A stretch of DNA of 25,946 nucleotides, from the NCBI GenBank assembly GCA_030039005.1, contig JASHQT010000551.1, positions 1-25,946 of the forward strand, written 5' to 3'. The first letter of the stretch is position 1. Every line of letters begins with the position of its first letter. Origin of the DNA: Bryobacteraceae bacterium (GTDB lineage: Bacteria; Acidobacteriota; Terriglobia; Bryobacterales; Bryobacteraceae). A program made the position numbers and the translations under genes. The notes below the pieces were generated by a model. That model worked only from the letters and a program-made list of their open reading frames with translations, had not been told where the DNA came from and ran no database searches. Shown piece after piece: positions 1-7,283 of this stretch.

Positions 1-1456
1 TCAAGGCTACACTCTTGCCGGACTCATCACCGCTTCCGCCGATGTAAGTGGAAAACAATATCGATCCCAGCGATGCAGGCTCTATTTGAAAAGGGACTTT
101 CGGCTGCATCTGGATAATGGCCAGGAACGCGTCGCTTGGCCCTCGGAGATTCGTCGATCCACCCACAATCGGGAAGTTGGGGGAGTAAGTACGTCCGACG
201 ACCGCGACAAGGTCGCCAGTAGGGTCGACCGCGATTGCATTGCCGTAGTCGTTCTGATTGCCCCCGTATGTGCCGGAAAACACGATCGACCCAGTGGGAG
301 CCAGTTCTACGACGAACAACTTGGCCGGAGTCTGGGCCGGAGCGACTACGACCAGCGGTTGGGCCGCGCAAGAGGAGCAGACCAGGGGATAGTCGGCTGA
401 TTCGGTATAACCCGTGATGTATGCGTTCCCATATCCATCCAGCGCGATGCCTCTGGCAACGTCATCGTAGCTCCCGCCGATATAGGTGGAGAACAAAATG
501 GTTTTTCCATCCGCGCTTATCTTGCTCACGAATACATCCAAGCCACCTCGGATCTGACTACCGTTCGTGACGGGAAAATTGGGCGAGTTTGTATAGCCCG
601 CAACGTAGATTTCGCCGTTATTCTGATTCACGGCTACGGAGGTTCCATAGTCCTGACCGGAGCCGCCCCACTCGACTGCGAACGTCAGCTTCGGGTCGAT
701 TACCAAAGGCTTCGTCGAATCGAAGCTGCCGATTTGGAATCCAACCTGATTTCCCGCGAGAGCGTACTGGCCTTCCACGGTCACGCGTTGGCCATCGACT
801 TCTTGATAAACCACAGGAGCCGGTTGGCGAAGTTCTCCAATTTCGGTCGTCAGCACCAGATCGCCGCTCGATGGTTCAACCTGAATGGCCTGTGCGCCGT
901 CAAAAGCCAGCTTGATGACCGACGGCGCCGTGCCAGGAGCCACTACAAAGTCGTATTCGAGCTGGCGCTGATTCCCGTAGAAGTCCACCGAAACGCCCGG
1001 CCAAACATCCGAGTACGATACCTTTTGGAAAAGGGTTGGTTGGACCGGCGCGGAGCCAGAGGCCGAAAGATACGAGATGCGAGCCGGCATGGGTCCGGAG
1101 GGAGTGGTGACGGGCTGGGCTTTTGCCCCCTGGAATCTCATCCGCACCGCTGCGGAAAGTGTGTCATAGGAACCGCGCTCCGATCCAAAAGCCTCGTCGA
1201 GTTCACTTACGCTGCCTCGATGCACTCTCTTCGTGAGTGCCAGAACGGCCTCGTTCGCCGTTAGGAAGGCCGTATACCCATTGCCGCGAGCGAAATACTT
1301 CACCTGCGGGTCGGTTTGGCCCACATTTGCTTCGAAGGCCAAGGGCACCTTCCCAAAAGCCTGGCTGGGTTCAGGGCCACGGGGATTGTCTGCTGCCACA
1401 GCATGGCTTGCCAATCCTACGAATGCCGCGCCAAGAAACACGTGATTGAGTCTCAT
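1..1456 (-). CDS. SBBP (beta-propeller repeat) secreted protein, 3' end outside window
   Basis: An uninterrupted reading frame runs from ATG at 1456 to the window edge (485 codons, no stop), so the C-terminus is missing. An ideal Shine-Dalgarno AGGAGGG lies 7-8 nt upstream of the ATG. Residues 1-21 form a signal peptide ending HAVAA. Residues about 25-260 match the N-terminal domain that usually precedes SBBP repeats (it begins with the typical 'FEANVGQTDPQVKYFARG' segment). From about residue 280 there are repeated blades of the form GGSGxDxGxxVAVdxxGxxYVAGYTxSxxFPv; four are visible, the last cut by the edge. Proteins of this family are exported and predicted to fold as beta-propellers; the substrate or partner is unknown. 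The gene is divergent from the Ser/Thr kinase at 1601. Family assignment is firm, function is not. Confidence 0.9.
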   Translation of the reverse strand, partial: MRLNHVFLGAAFVGLASHAVAADNPRGPEPSQAFGKVPLAFEANVGQTDPQVKYFARGNGYTAFLTANEAVLALTKRVHRGSVSELDEAFGSERGSYDTLSAAVRMRFQGAKAQPVTTPSGPMPARISYLSASGSAPVQPTLFQKVSYSDVWPGVSVDFYGNQRQLEYDFVVAPGTAPSVIKLAFDGAQAIQVEPSSGDLVLTTEIGELRQPAPVVYQEVDGQRVTVEGQYALAGNQVGFQIGSFDSTKPLVIDPKLTFAVEWGGSGQDYGTSVAVNQNNGEIYVAGYTNSPNFPVTNGSQIRGGLDVFVSKISADGKTILFSTYIGGSYDDVARGIALDGYGNAYITGYTESADYPLVCSSCAAQPLVVVAPAQTPAKLFVVELAPTGSIVFSGTYGGNQNDYGNAIAVDPTGDLVAVVGRTYSPNFPIVGGSTNLRGPSDAFLAIIQMQPKVPFQIEPASLGSILFSTYIGGSGDESGKSVAL

Positions 1457-1573
1457 TTTCTTTCCCTCCTTCGAGCTGATTCGCGCCCAACTTGCGGCGC
1501 GCTCAATTACACAGGCGGGAAAACCCGACTACAGGGGCCATTAGTTTCCATCCGGAATCTCGTTACGCTGTGT

Positions 1574-1579
1574 TATACT
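1574..1579 (+). promoter_or_regulatory. Possible -10 element (TATACT) of the kinase gene
   Basis: TATACT lies 21 nt upstream of the kinase ATG. No convincing -35 is present at 16-18 bp. The same TTATACT heptamer occurs in front of the neighbouring ECF sigma gene, with GGA and TCT about 20 bp upstream in both. This is a suggestion only. Confidence 0.35.
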
Positions 1580-1600
1580 TCGTCCCTAAAGCGGCGCCCA

Positions 1601-4474
1601 ATGACTCCGGAACGATGGCAGAAGGTGAAGGAACTCTGTCATTTAGCGCTCGACCGGCAAGCGGGTGAGCGCGCGGCGTTTCTGGCCGAAGCGTGTTCGG
1701 AGGACGAAAGCTTGCGCCGGGAAGTCGAGTCCATGCTAGCCCGCATGACCACGGAAGGGATTTCCGACGGGCCGATTTGGGAAAAACTGGGAGTAGGAAG
1801 TCCGTTGTCTGACGACGCCGGGCGAAGGATTCCGGCCAGCGTCGGCCGTTACCGGATTTTGCGCGTATTGGGCGAGGGCGGGATGGGCGTGGTGTACGAG
1901 GCCGAACAGGATCAGCCGCGCCGTGTCGTGGCACTGAAAGTAATCAAGCCGGGACTGGCCGGTTCCGAATTCCTGCGGCGGTTTGAGCGTGAATCCGAGG
2001 CTTTGGCGCGCTTACACCACGCCGGAATTGCGCAGATCTATGAGGCGGGCACCGCCGATACAGGCTTTGGCCCGCAGCCCTATTTCGCGATGGAGTTCAT
2101 CCGGGGCGCGCCACTTCGCGAATATGCCCAGTCGCATCATCTCAATACCCGGCAGCGGCTGGAGTTGGTGGCCAAGGTCTGCGACGCGGTGGAGCACGCG
2201 CACCAACGCGGCATTATCCACCGCGATCTGAAGCCGGGCAACATCCTGGTGGAGGAAACGGGGCAACCGAAGATCCTGGATTTCGGCGTAGCGCGGGTTA
2301 CCGACAGCGACCTGCAAGCCACCCGGCAGACCGACGTGGGCCAGTTGATCGGCACGCTGGCCTATATGAGTCCCGAGCAAGTGATGGCCGATCCGCTGGA
2401 ATTGGACACGCGCAGCGATGTGTACGCGCTGGGGGTGATTCTCTATGAGCTACTAGCGGACCGTCTGCCGTATCAACTGAGCCACCAATTACATGAAGCC
2501 GTTCGCGCCATCCGGGAAGAGGATCCGGCAAAGCTGAGCTCGATCAGCCGGGCCTACCGGGGCGATGTGGAGACGATCGCAGCGAAGGCGCTGGAAAAGG
2601 ACAAGACTCGACGCTATGCTTCGGCGGCCGCACTGGCGGCGGATATCCGCAGGTATCTGGCGGATGAACCGATCACGGCGCGCCCGGCCAGCACAACTTA
2701 CCAATTACGAAAGTTCGCGCGACGGCACAAGGCGCTGGTCATGGCGACGGGGGCTGTATTTGCGGTGTTGGTCGCTGGCATCATTGTGAGCACGATAGAA
2801 GCGATACGAGCGCGCCGGGCGGAACAGACGGCCCAAGCGGTGAACGACTTTCTCCAAAACGATCTGCTGGCACAGGCCAGCGCCAGCACACAGGCCTCGC
2901 CAAGCACTAAGCCTGATCCGGATCTGAAGGTGCGAACCGCGTTGGACCGAGCGGCGGCGAGGATTGGCGGAAAGTTCAAGGGGCAACCGGGGCCGGAGGC
3001 AGCGATTCGAGACACAATTGGGCGGACGTATCAAGAACTCGGGTTGTACCCCGAGGCGCAGATGCAGTTGGAGCAGGCGCTGGATCTGCACCGCCGCACG
3101 GTCGGGCCAAGGGACGCGAGGACTCTCGAGACGATGCGACGCCTTGGGCAAAATGCCGAGCTTCAAGGCAAATACTCGCAAGCGGAAGCGCTCCTCAGCC
3201 AATCTCTTGCGATACAGCGAGGTGTGTTAGGTTCTGAGCATCCAAGCACGCTCGCTTCCATGTACAGTCTGGCCACCGTTTATAAAGGTGAGGGCAAGTA
3301 CCCACAGGCCGAGGTGCTGCACAGCCAAGTCCTGGAAATTCGGCGCCGCGTGCTGGGTCCCGAGCATCCCGATACGCTGGCGTCCATGAACAGTCTAGCT
3401 GTCGTTTACTACAATGAGGGCAAACTCGCGGAGGCCGGGGCACTCTACCATCAGGCTCTGGAGATTAAGCGCCGCGTATTGGGCCCCGACCATCCAGACA
3501 CTCTGAACTCCATGAACAATCTTGCGATCGTCTACTATGATGAGGGCAATTACCCACAGGCTGAGGCGCTCCACAGCCAAGTCCTGGAACTACGGCGGCG
3601 CGCATTAGGCCCCGACCATCCTGACACGTTGGCGTCCATGCAGAATCTGGCCAACGTCTACGACGACGAGGGCAAACATGCGCAGGCCGAGGCGCTCCTT
3701 AGTCGGGCCGTGGAGATCGAAAGACGCATACTGGGCGCCGAGCACCCCTCCACACTCAGCTCCATGACCAGTCTGGCTAGCGTTTTCGACGATGAGGGCA
3801 AGTACCAGCGGGCCGAGATGCTCTTCAGCCAGACCCTGGAGATCAAAGAACGGGTGCTGGGTCCCGAACATTCGGAGACGTTGGTTTGCCAGGGTGGCTT
3901 GGCCGGTTCCTATGCTCACCTGGGCAATTATGTTAAGGCAGAGACGCTCTTCAACCAGGGTCTGGCGACCGCCAAGCGGGTGCTTGGTCCCGAGCACCCC
4001 TGGACTCTTTCGTACCTTTCCGGCCTCTCATCTCTGTACCAGGGACAAGGAAAATACGCGCTGGCGCAGACTTATGCAGCACAGGCCCTAACAGGGAGTC
4101 GGCGCGCCTTTGGCCCAGCGAGTGCGAACACAATGGCCTCCCAGGCCGATCTGGCCCTGGCTTACGTGTCCGAGGGAAAGTTCGCCGAGGCCGAACCTCT
4201 CGCGCGCGAAGCGCTCGAGAACAACAAAAAGGTCCAGCCCGATGATTGGCAGCGATACCGGGCTGCGAGTCTGCTCGGTGCGGCCCTGGGCGGAGAGAAA
4301 AAATTCGCCGATGCCGAACCCCTGCTACTCGAAGGCTACCAGGGCATGCTGGCACGGAAAGAACGTATCGCTGTTCCCGACCAGTATCATCTCGATCTCG
4401 CCCACCGCTGGATTGTGCAACTTTATCGAGCTTGGGGCAAACCGGGTAAAGCCGCCGAGTGGAGCAAGAAATGA
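1601..4474 (+). CDS. Ser/Thr protein kinase with C-terminal kinesin-light-chain-type TPRs
   Basis: The protein has 957 aa. Residues 1-50 are the N-terminal helical segment common in acidobacterial kinases (ERWQKVKELCHLAL). The kinase domain spans about 84-345: glycine loop GEGGMG 91-96, ATP lysine K113 (ALKVIK), catalytic HRDLKPGN 207-214, DFG 227-229 and activation end SPEQ. A single transmembrane helix (about 378-402) puts the kinase in the cytoplasm and the TPR tail outside it. Nine consecutive 42-residue TPRs (about 493-870), many with L-G-x-x-H-x-x-T-L at the junction, probably bind a partner protein. The start is ATG 1601 because kinase homology begins right after it; the open frame continues upstream to 1316 but overlaps the divergent SBBP gene and its ribosome site. 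No clear Shine-Dalgarno is seen. It is convergent with an ECF sigma gene 11 bp away, a pairing common in this phylum, so it may act on that sigma factor (inference). Confidence 0.95.
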   Translation: MTPERWQKVKELCHLALDRQAGERAAFLAEACSEDESLRREVESMLARMTTEGISDGPIWEKLGVGSPLSDDAGRRIPASVGRYRILRVLGEGGMGVVYEAEQDQPRRVVALKVIKPGLAGSEFLRRFERESEALARLHHAGIAQIYEAGTADTGFGPQPYFAMEFIRGAPLREYAQSHHLNTRQRLELVAKVCDAVEHAHQRGIIHRDLKPGNILVEETGQPKILDFGVARVTDSDLQATRQTDVGQLIGTLAYMSPEQVMADPLELDTRSDVYALGVILYELLADRLPYQLSHQLHEAVRAIREEDPAKLSSISRAYRGDVETIAAKALEKDKTRRYASAAALAADIRRYLADEPITARPASTTYQLRKFARRHKALVMATGAVFAVLVAGIIVSTIEAIRARRAEQTAQAVNDFLQNDLLAQASASTQASPSTKPDPDLKVRTALDRAAARIGGKFKGQPGPEAAIRDTIGRTYQELGLYPEAQMQLEQALDLHRRTVGPRDARTLETMRRLGQNAELQGKYSQAEALLSQSLAIQRGVLGSEHPSTLASMYSLATVYKGEGKYPQAEVLHSQVLEIRRRVLGPEHPDTLASMNSLAVVYYNEGKLAEAGALYHQALEIKRRVLGPDHPDTLNSMNNLAIVYYDEGNYPQAEALHSQVLELRRRALGPDHPDTLASMQNLANVYDDEGKHAQAEALLSRAVEIERRILGAEHPSTLSSMTSLASVFDDEGKYQRAEMLFSQTLEIKERVLGPEHSETLVCQGGLAGSYAHLGNYVKAETLFNQGLATAKRVLGPEHPWTLSYLSGLSSLYQGQGKYALAQTYAAQALTGSRRAFGPASANTMASQADLALAYVSEGKFAEAEPLAREALENNKKVQPDDWQRYRAASLLGAALGGEKKFADAEPLLLEGYQGMLARKERIAVPDQYHLDLAHRWIVQLYRAWGKPGKAAEWSKK
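3077..4210 (+). repeat. Nine tandem 126-bp units encoding TPRs
   Basis: The kinase tail is built from nine back-to-back 126-bp units, each encoding one 42-residue kinesin-light-chain TPR. A tenth, diverged unit follows. The central units (about 3200-3870) are most alike, sharing the R-R-x-L-G-P-x-H-P-x-T-L block, which suggests growth by unequal exchange. The number of units is likely to vary between strains (inference). Confidence 0.85.
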
Positions 4475-4485
4475 GAACCGGCTCT

Positions 4486-5064
4486 TTACGGTAGCGCAAC
4501 TCCCTTCCCCTCTAACTGCCGTTTCAAAAATAGGCGGGCGGACTGTAACTCGCGCTTCACCGTGCGATCGCTAATCGTGAGCAGCTCGGCGATCTCTTCC
4601 ACCGCGCGACCGGCAAAATAATGCATTTCGACGATTTGCGCCTGGCGGCCATCCAATTCTTCTAGCCGCTCCAGGGCCTCATGGATCGCCAGCACTTCTT
4701 CCGATTGCTCCGCGGTGAGCGCGATATTGTCTTCAAGCTCCACGCGAAACTGCATGGCGCCGCCCCGCTTGCCGGCCAGCTTACGCCGGGCATGATCGAT
4801 CAGAACTTGGCGCATGGCCCGCGCGGCCAAGGCAAAGAACTGCGCCCGATTCTCCAGCGTGGGGTGTGCCCCGCCAATCAAACGCATATAGGCTTCATGG
4901 ACGACGGCAGTTGGCTGGAGGGTGTGGCCGGCCCGTTCCCGCTGCATCATGCCGGCCGCTATCCGCCGCAACTCGCGGTAAACGAGGGGTAGCAGATGTG
5001 CGGCAGCCTGCTGGTCGCCTTGCATTTTGAGCAGCAGTTTGGTGACGTCCGAGGACTCTTCCAT
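4486..5064 (-). CDS. ECF-type RNA polymerase sigma factor (sigma-70 ECF, PF07638-like)
   Basis: The protein has about 192 aa from ATG 5064. Region 2 is seen in the segment VYRELRRIAAGMM...LQPTAVVHEAYMRL followed by NRAQFFALAARAMRQVLIDHARR; region 4 is the helix-turn-helix VEEIAELLTISDRTVKREL near the C-terminus. This is the pattern of the acidobacterial/planctomycete ECF group with the LQPTALVHEAYLRL signature. ATG 5064 is preferred because GAGG sits 7 nt upstream; a GTG at 5103 in the same frame would add 13 residues but overlaps a TTATACT promoter-like element. The gene converges on the TPR kinase with only 11 bp between stop codons. No anti-sigma gene is adjacent, consistent with sigma groups proposed to be controlled by Ser/Thr kinases (established for some groups, inference here). 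Confidence 0.93.
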   Translation of the reverse strand: MEESSDVTKLLLKMQGDQQAAAHLLPLVYRELRRIAAGMMQRERAGHTLQPTAVVHEAYMRLIGGAHPTLENRAQFFALAARAMRQVLIDHARRKLAGKRGGAMQFRVELEDNIALTAEQSEEVLAIHEALERLEELDGRQAQIVEMHYFAGRAVEEIAELLTISDRTVKRELQSARLFLKRQLEGKGVALP

Positions 5065-5091
5065 GCCAGCACCTCGCGCGGCGGATGACAG

Positions 5092-5098
5092 AGTATAA
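5092..5098 (-). promoter_or_regulatory. Possible -10 region (TTATACT) of the sigma factor gene
   Basis: TTATACT lies 27 nt upstream of ATG 5064. Together with a following NNGTC it echoes the element upstream of the kinase (1573-1579). No canonical -35 is visible. A -10 here argues for the shorter start at 5064 over GTG 5103. Confidence 0.35.
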
Positions 5099-5201
5099 CG
5101 CACCGGGGCAAGATCCGCTAAATTGCCGCATGAAAATACCAGCTTCGCACTAAATCAGCGTCAGTAATGCGATCAGCCAGTGCACCCGATGATCGGACGA
5201 T

Positions 5202-5525
5202 CTGTCCACAGCTCTGGAGTTGAAGACCAGCCGGGTCATTGGTCAACTCCATCGGCGCCATCGTTCGACAGAGTTTGTTAAGTTCCTGGATCAGATCGAA
5301 GCCCAGGCACTCGACAAACAACTACGGAATCCACCCAACGGCGTTGATCAGGAGTTGGTGCCAAGCGCCCGCGCCTCCACCTGCACTCCACTCCAACCTT
5401 CGGATCCTGGATCAATCTGGCGGAGCAGGTGTGGACCCCGACCAGACCATTAAAGGTTCTGCACGCGAAAGTGCCTGGGACGGAAAGCTGCGAATCAGTT
5501 CGGAGACGGGGAAGCGCACCTGCTG
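5202..5525 (+). pseudogene. Decayed IS630-family transposase (DDE catalytic core remnant)
   Basis: Pieces of one IS630-type DDE transposase are readable in order in three different frames. About 5202-5300 gives LSTALELKTSRVIG followed by HRRHRSTEFVKFLDQIEAQ. About 5303-5340 gives NNYGIHPTALIRSW, the block around the second catalytic Asp (DNYGTHK in active members), here with Asn in place of Asp. About 5375-5440 gives LHLHSTPTFGSWINLAEQVW, matching the HFTPTSASWLNLVE block that carries the catalytic Glu. A weak RISSETGK-like C-terminus may follow to about 5525. At least two frameshifts plus loss of the N-terminal half make it dead. No terminal inverted repeats were identified. Confidence 0.8.
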
Positions 5526-5637
5526 TAGCAGGAGTGCACAAACAGAACTGAATTTCGTCAGTCCCCATGATTGTGCCCCGTGGCCCGAGCCTATTGGTAG
5601 ACAGAACTGGAGAGTGTACCAGCCTCGATTCGGTGGT
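5526..5637. other. Short non-coding stretch beyond the IS630 remnant
   Basis: No conserved gene, hairpin with T tract or repeat was recognised between the transposase remnant and the stop codon of the cytochrome gene on the minus strand. The sequence 5104-5201 upstream of the remnant is likewise featureless apart from the sigma gene promoter region. Confidence 0.4.
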
Positions 5638-7251
5638 TCATTTTGTGATACGGGCTAGGAGATCTCGAGCTTCCTGCAGCGACGGTTGGAATTCTAAGGC
5701 CTTGCGCAACATAATCTGCGCTTGCTCAGCGTTCCCGGTGCGCAGCAGCGCAATCGCAAGATTGGTCCTCACCAGAACCATCGCTGGATTGATGGCCAGA
5801 GCTTGGTTCCAAAAGCGGATGGCCTGTTCGACATTGCCACGCTGCATTGCGTATGCCCCGAGCGCCGCCGCGACGGCATATTGAGTTGGATCCATCCGCC
5901 AAGCTTCTCCATATAGCGGAAGTGCCTGTGCATCATCCTTGCGGTCGCGGTAGAACTCGGCGAGATAGGCGAGTGCCGGCGCATCGGCGTGGCCACCCGC
6001 GACAGTCTGTTGCAGAAGTTGGAACGCGCGCTCAATGTAAATGGCGTTCTGCTCGCGCAAACCCACCATGGCGTAAGCCAATCCCAAATCGCGCGTGCTG
6101 GCCGTGCCGCCGCCGAAGGGGACGAGATCGGCGTCCGCGGGCAATGACTCACCGGGGGGGCGTGGGCGGCGCCGGATCGCATGGTCCGTGAAGACCACAT
6201 GCTCGATGTCGCTCGGAGAATTGCGCGGCATGTGGCAGGCCACGCAATTATCACCATTGGCCAGGCGCGTGGATTGCGGAGCTCGGCAATCGGAAGTCTG
6301 GTGGCAACTCAGGCACTTGCTCCTAAAGTATGTGACCTTCTCATCCGCGGCCGGAACGAAATGGGGATCGTGACATGTACCACACCAAAACTTCTCCCCA
6401 CTGGCTCTCTTGCAGGCGCTCTGCGCCAGATCCTCGGCGTGGCTCGTCACCCTCATCGGCGAAGGCGAACCCGCGCGCACGAAGACGGTCAGATCGTCGG
6501 CCAGCCGATCGCCGGGTCGAAACGCGAGGTCGTCTTTGCCCGCTTTCGGTACGCGAATTTCGCCGGAAAGATGACATTGCTCGCAAATACTGTCTCTCTG
6601 CGCGGGAACCAGCTTGACCGGATTGACCATCGGCTTGCCCCTGGAAATGTGATCGCTTCCCGGACCGTGGCATCGCTCGCAGGATACGCCGGCTTCCCGG
6701 AATGGAGGCGAGGCATAGGCGTTCTGGGTGCCTGGAATCCACTGGATGCCGCTTGCATGACACGCTAGGCATCCCGGCAGGATGGGCCGCGTGAGATACG
6801 GATAATCGAGGGCGGCGTATCCGGGCGCGGATTTCCAGGAAGCCGAGCTGCTGTAGTACGCGACGGGTGCTTCATAAAGGAACCCCTCGTCGCTCAGCAG
6901 ATAGCTGCGCGCGGCTGCTCCGCTTCCCACAAAATATTCCAATTGGCGGCGTCCCTGGATCACTGAGGCGCCCGGTTGCTGGGCGCCCGGCTGTCGAAAC
7001 TCAAAGAAATACCTTCCGGCTTCTTGGCCAACCCGGTACGCAAACGCGCCGCCTGTATCTTGAAACTCAGTGCGATCAAAATGCTCGCGCGGCTCGCCCG
7101 TTCCCGCGCGTCCGCTCCCGTTCGCCATCGGGGTCGCGAGAAAACTACGGTAAATGGCGGGGTGGCAGGGTGCGCACGCCTGGTTTCCCACAAACTCCGC
7201 GCCCACAGCGCAGGAGGCAATCGCAAACAGAAGTGCCAGTGGAAGAATCAA
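5638..7251 (-). CDS. Exported seven-heme c-type cytochrome with C-terminal TPR domain
   Basis: The protein has 537 aa. Residues 1-18 are a signal peptide (ILPLALLFAIASCAVGA). Seven CxxCH heme sites start at C26, C161, C191, C223, C290, C313 and C336, the last followed by MP as in the cytochrome c554/multiheme families. Residues about 385-537 are TPR-like (repeats ending ALAINP and ALEFQP). The start is TTG 7251: an in-frame TAG lies shortly upstream and no ATG or GTG precedes the signal peptide. No Shine-Dalgarno is present, but TATACT ends 7 nt before the TTG, so the mRNA may be leaderless. It is a paralog of the divergent gene at 7284. Likely role is periplasmic or surface electron transfer; redox partner unknown. 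Confidence 0.92.
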   Translation of the reverse strand: MILPLALLFAIASCAVGAEFVGNQACAPCHPAIYRSFLATPMANGSGRAGTGEPREHFDRTEFQDTGGAFAYRVGQEAGRYFFEFRQPGAQQPGASVIQGRRQLEYFVGSGAAARSYLLSDEGFLYEAPVAYYSSSASWKSAPGYAALDYPYLTRPILPGCLACHASGIQWIPGTQNAYASPPFREAGVSCERCHGPGSDHISRGKPMVNPVKLVPAQRDSICEQCHLSGEIRVPKAGKDDLAFRPGDRLADDLTVFVRAGSPSPMRVTSHAEDLAQSACKRASGEKFWCGTCHDPHFVPAADEKVTYFRSKCLSCHQTSDCRAPQSTRLANGDNCVACHMPRNSPSDIEHVVFTDHAIRRRPRPPGESLPADADLVPFGGGTASTRDLGLAYAMVGLREQNAIYIERAFQLLQQTVAGGHADAPALAYLAEFYRDRKDDAQALPLYGEAWRMDPTQYAVAAALGAYAMQRGNVEQAIRFWNQALAINPAMVLVRTNLAIALLRTGNAEQAQIMLRKALEFQPSLQEARDLLARITK

Positions 7252-7283
7252 CGGGTGGAGTATATCATCGCAGATGGCAATCG
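7252..7283. promoter_or_regulatory. 32-bp divergent intergenic region between the two cytochrome genes
   Basis: Both cytochrome genes must be expressed from a gap of 32 bp. Its centre reads GAGTATATC on the plus strand (7258-7266), giving TATACT on the minus strand 7 nt from the TTG start and TATATC on the plus strand about 17 nt from the ATG. Overlapping, mutually exclusive -10 elements are plausible; -35 elements would fall inside the opposite coding sequences. Confidence 0.4.

Noticed and set aside
1316..1600. Upstream extension of the kinase reading frame (95 extra codons)
   Set aside because: It overlaps the start and ribosome site of the divergent SBBP gene, shows no kinase homology, and the family's usual N-terminal helix begins at ATG 1601.
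3077..4210. Regular 126-bp periodicity as a CRISPR-like or satellite array
   Set aside because: The period equals one 42-residue TPR and the reading frame is continuous; it is protein repeat structure.
6867..7283. Upstream extension of the second cytochrome reading frame
   Set aside because: It runs antisense across the signal-peptide end of the divergent cytochrome gene, and the hydrophobic export segment follows ATG 7284.
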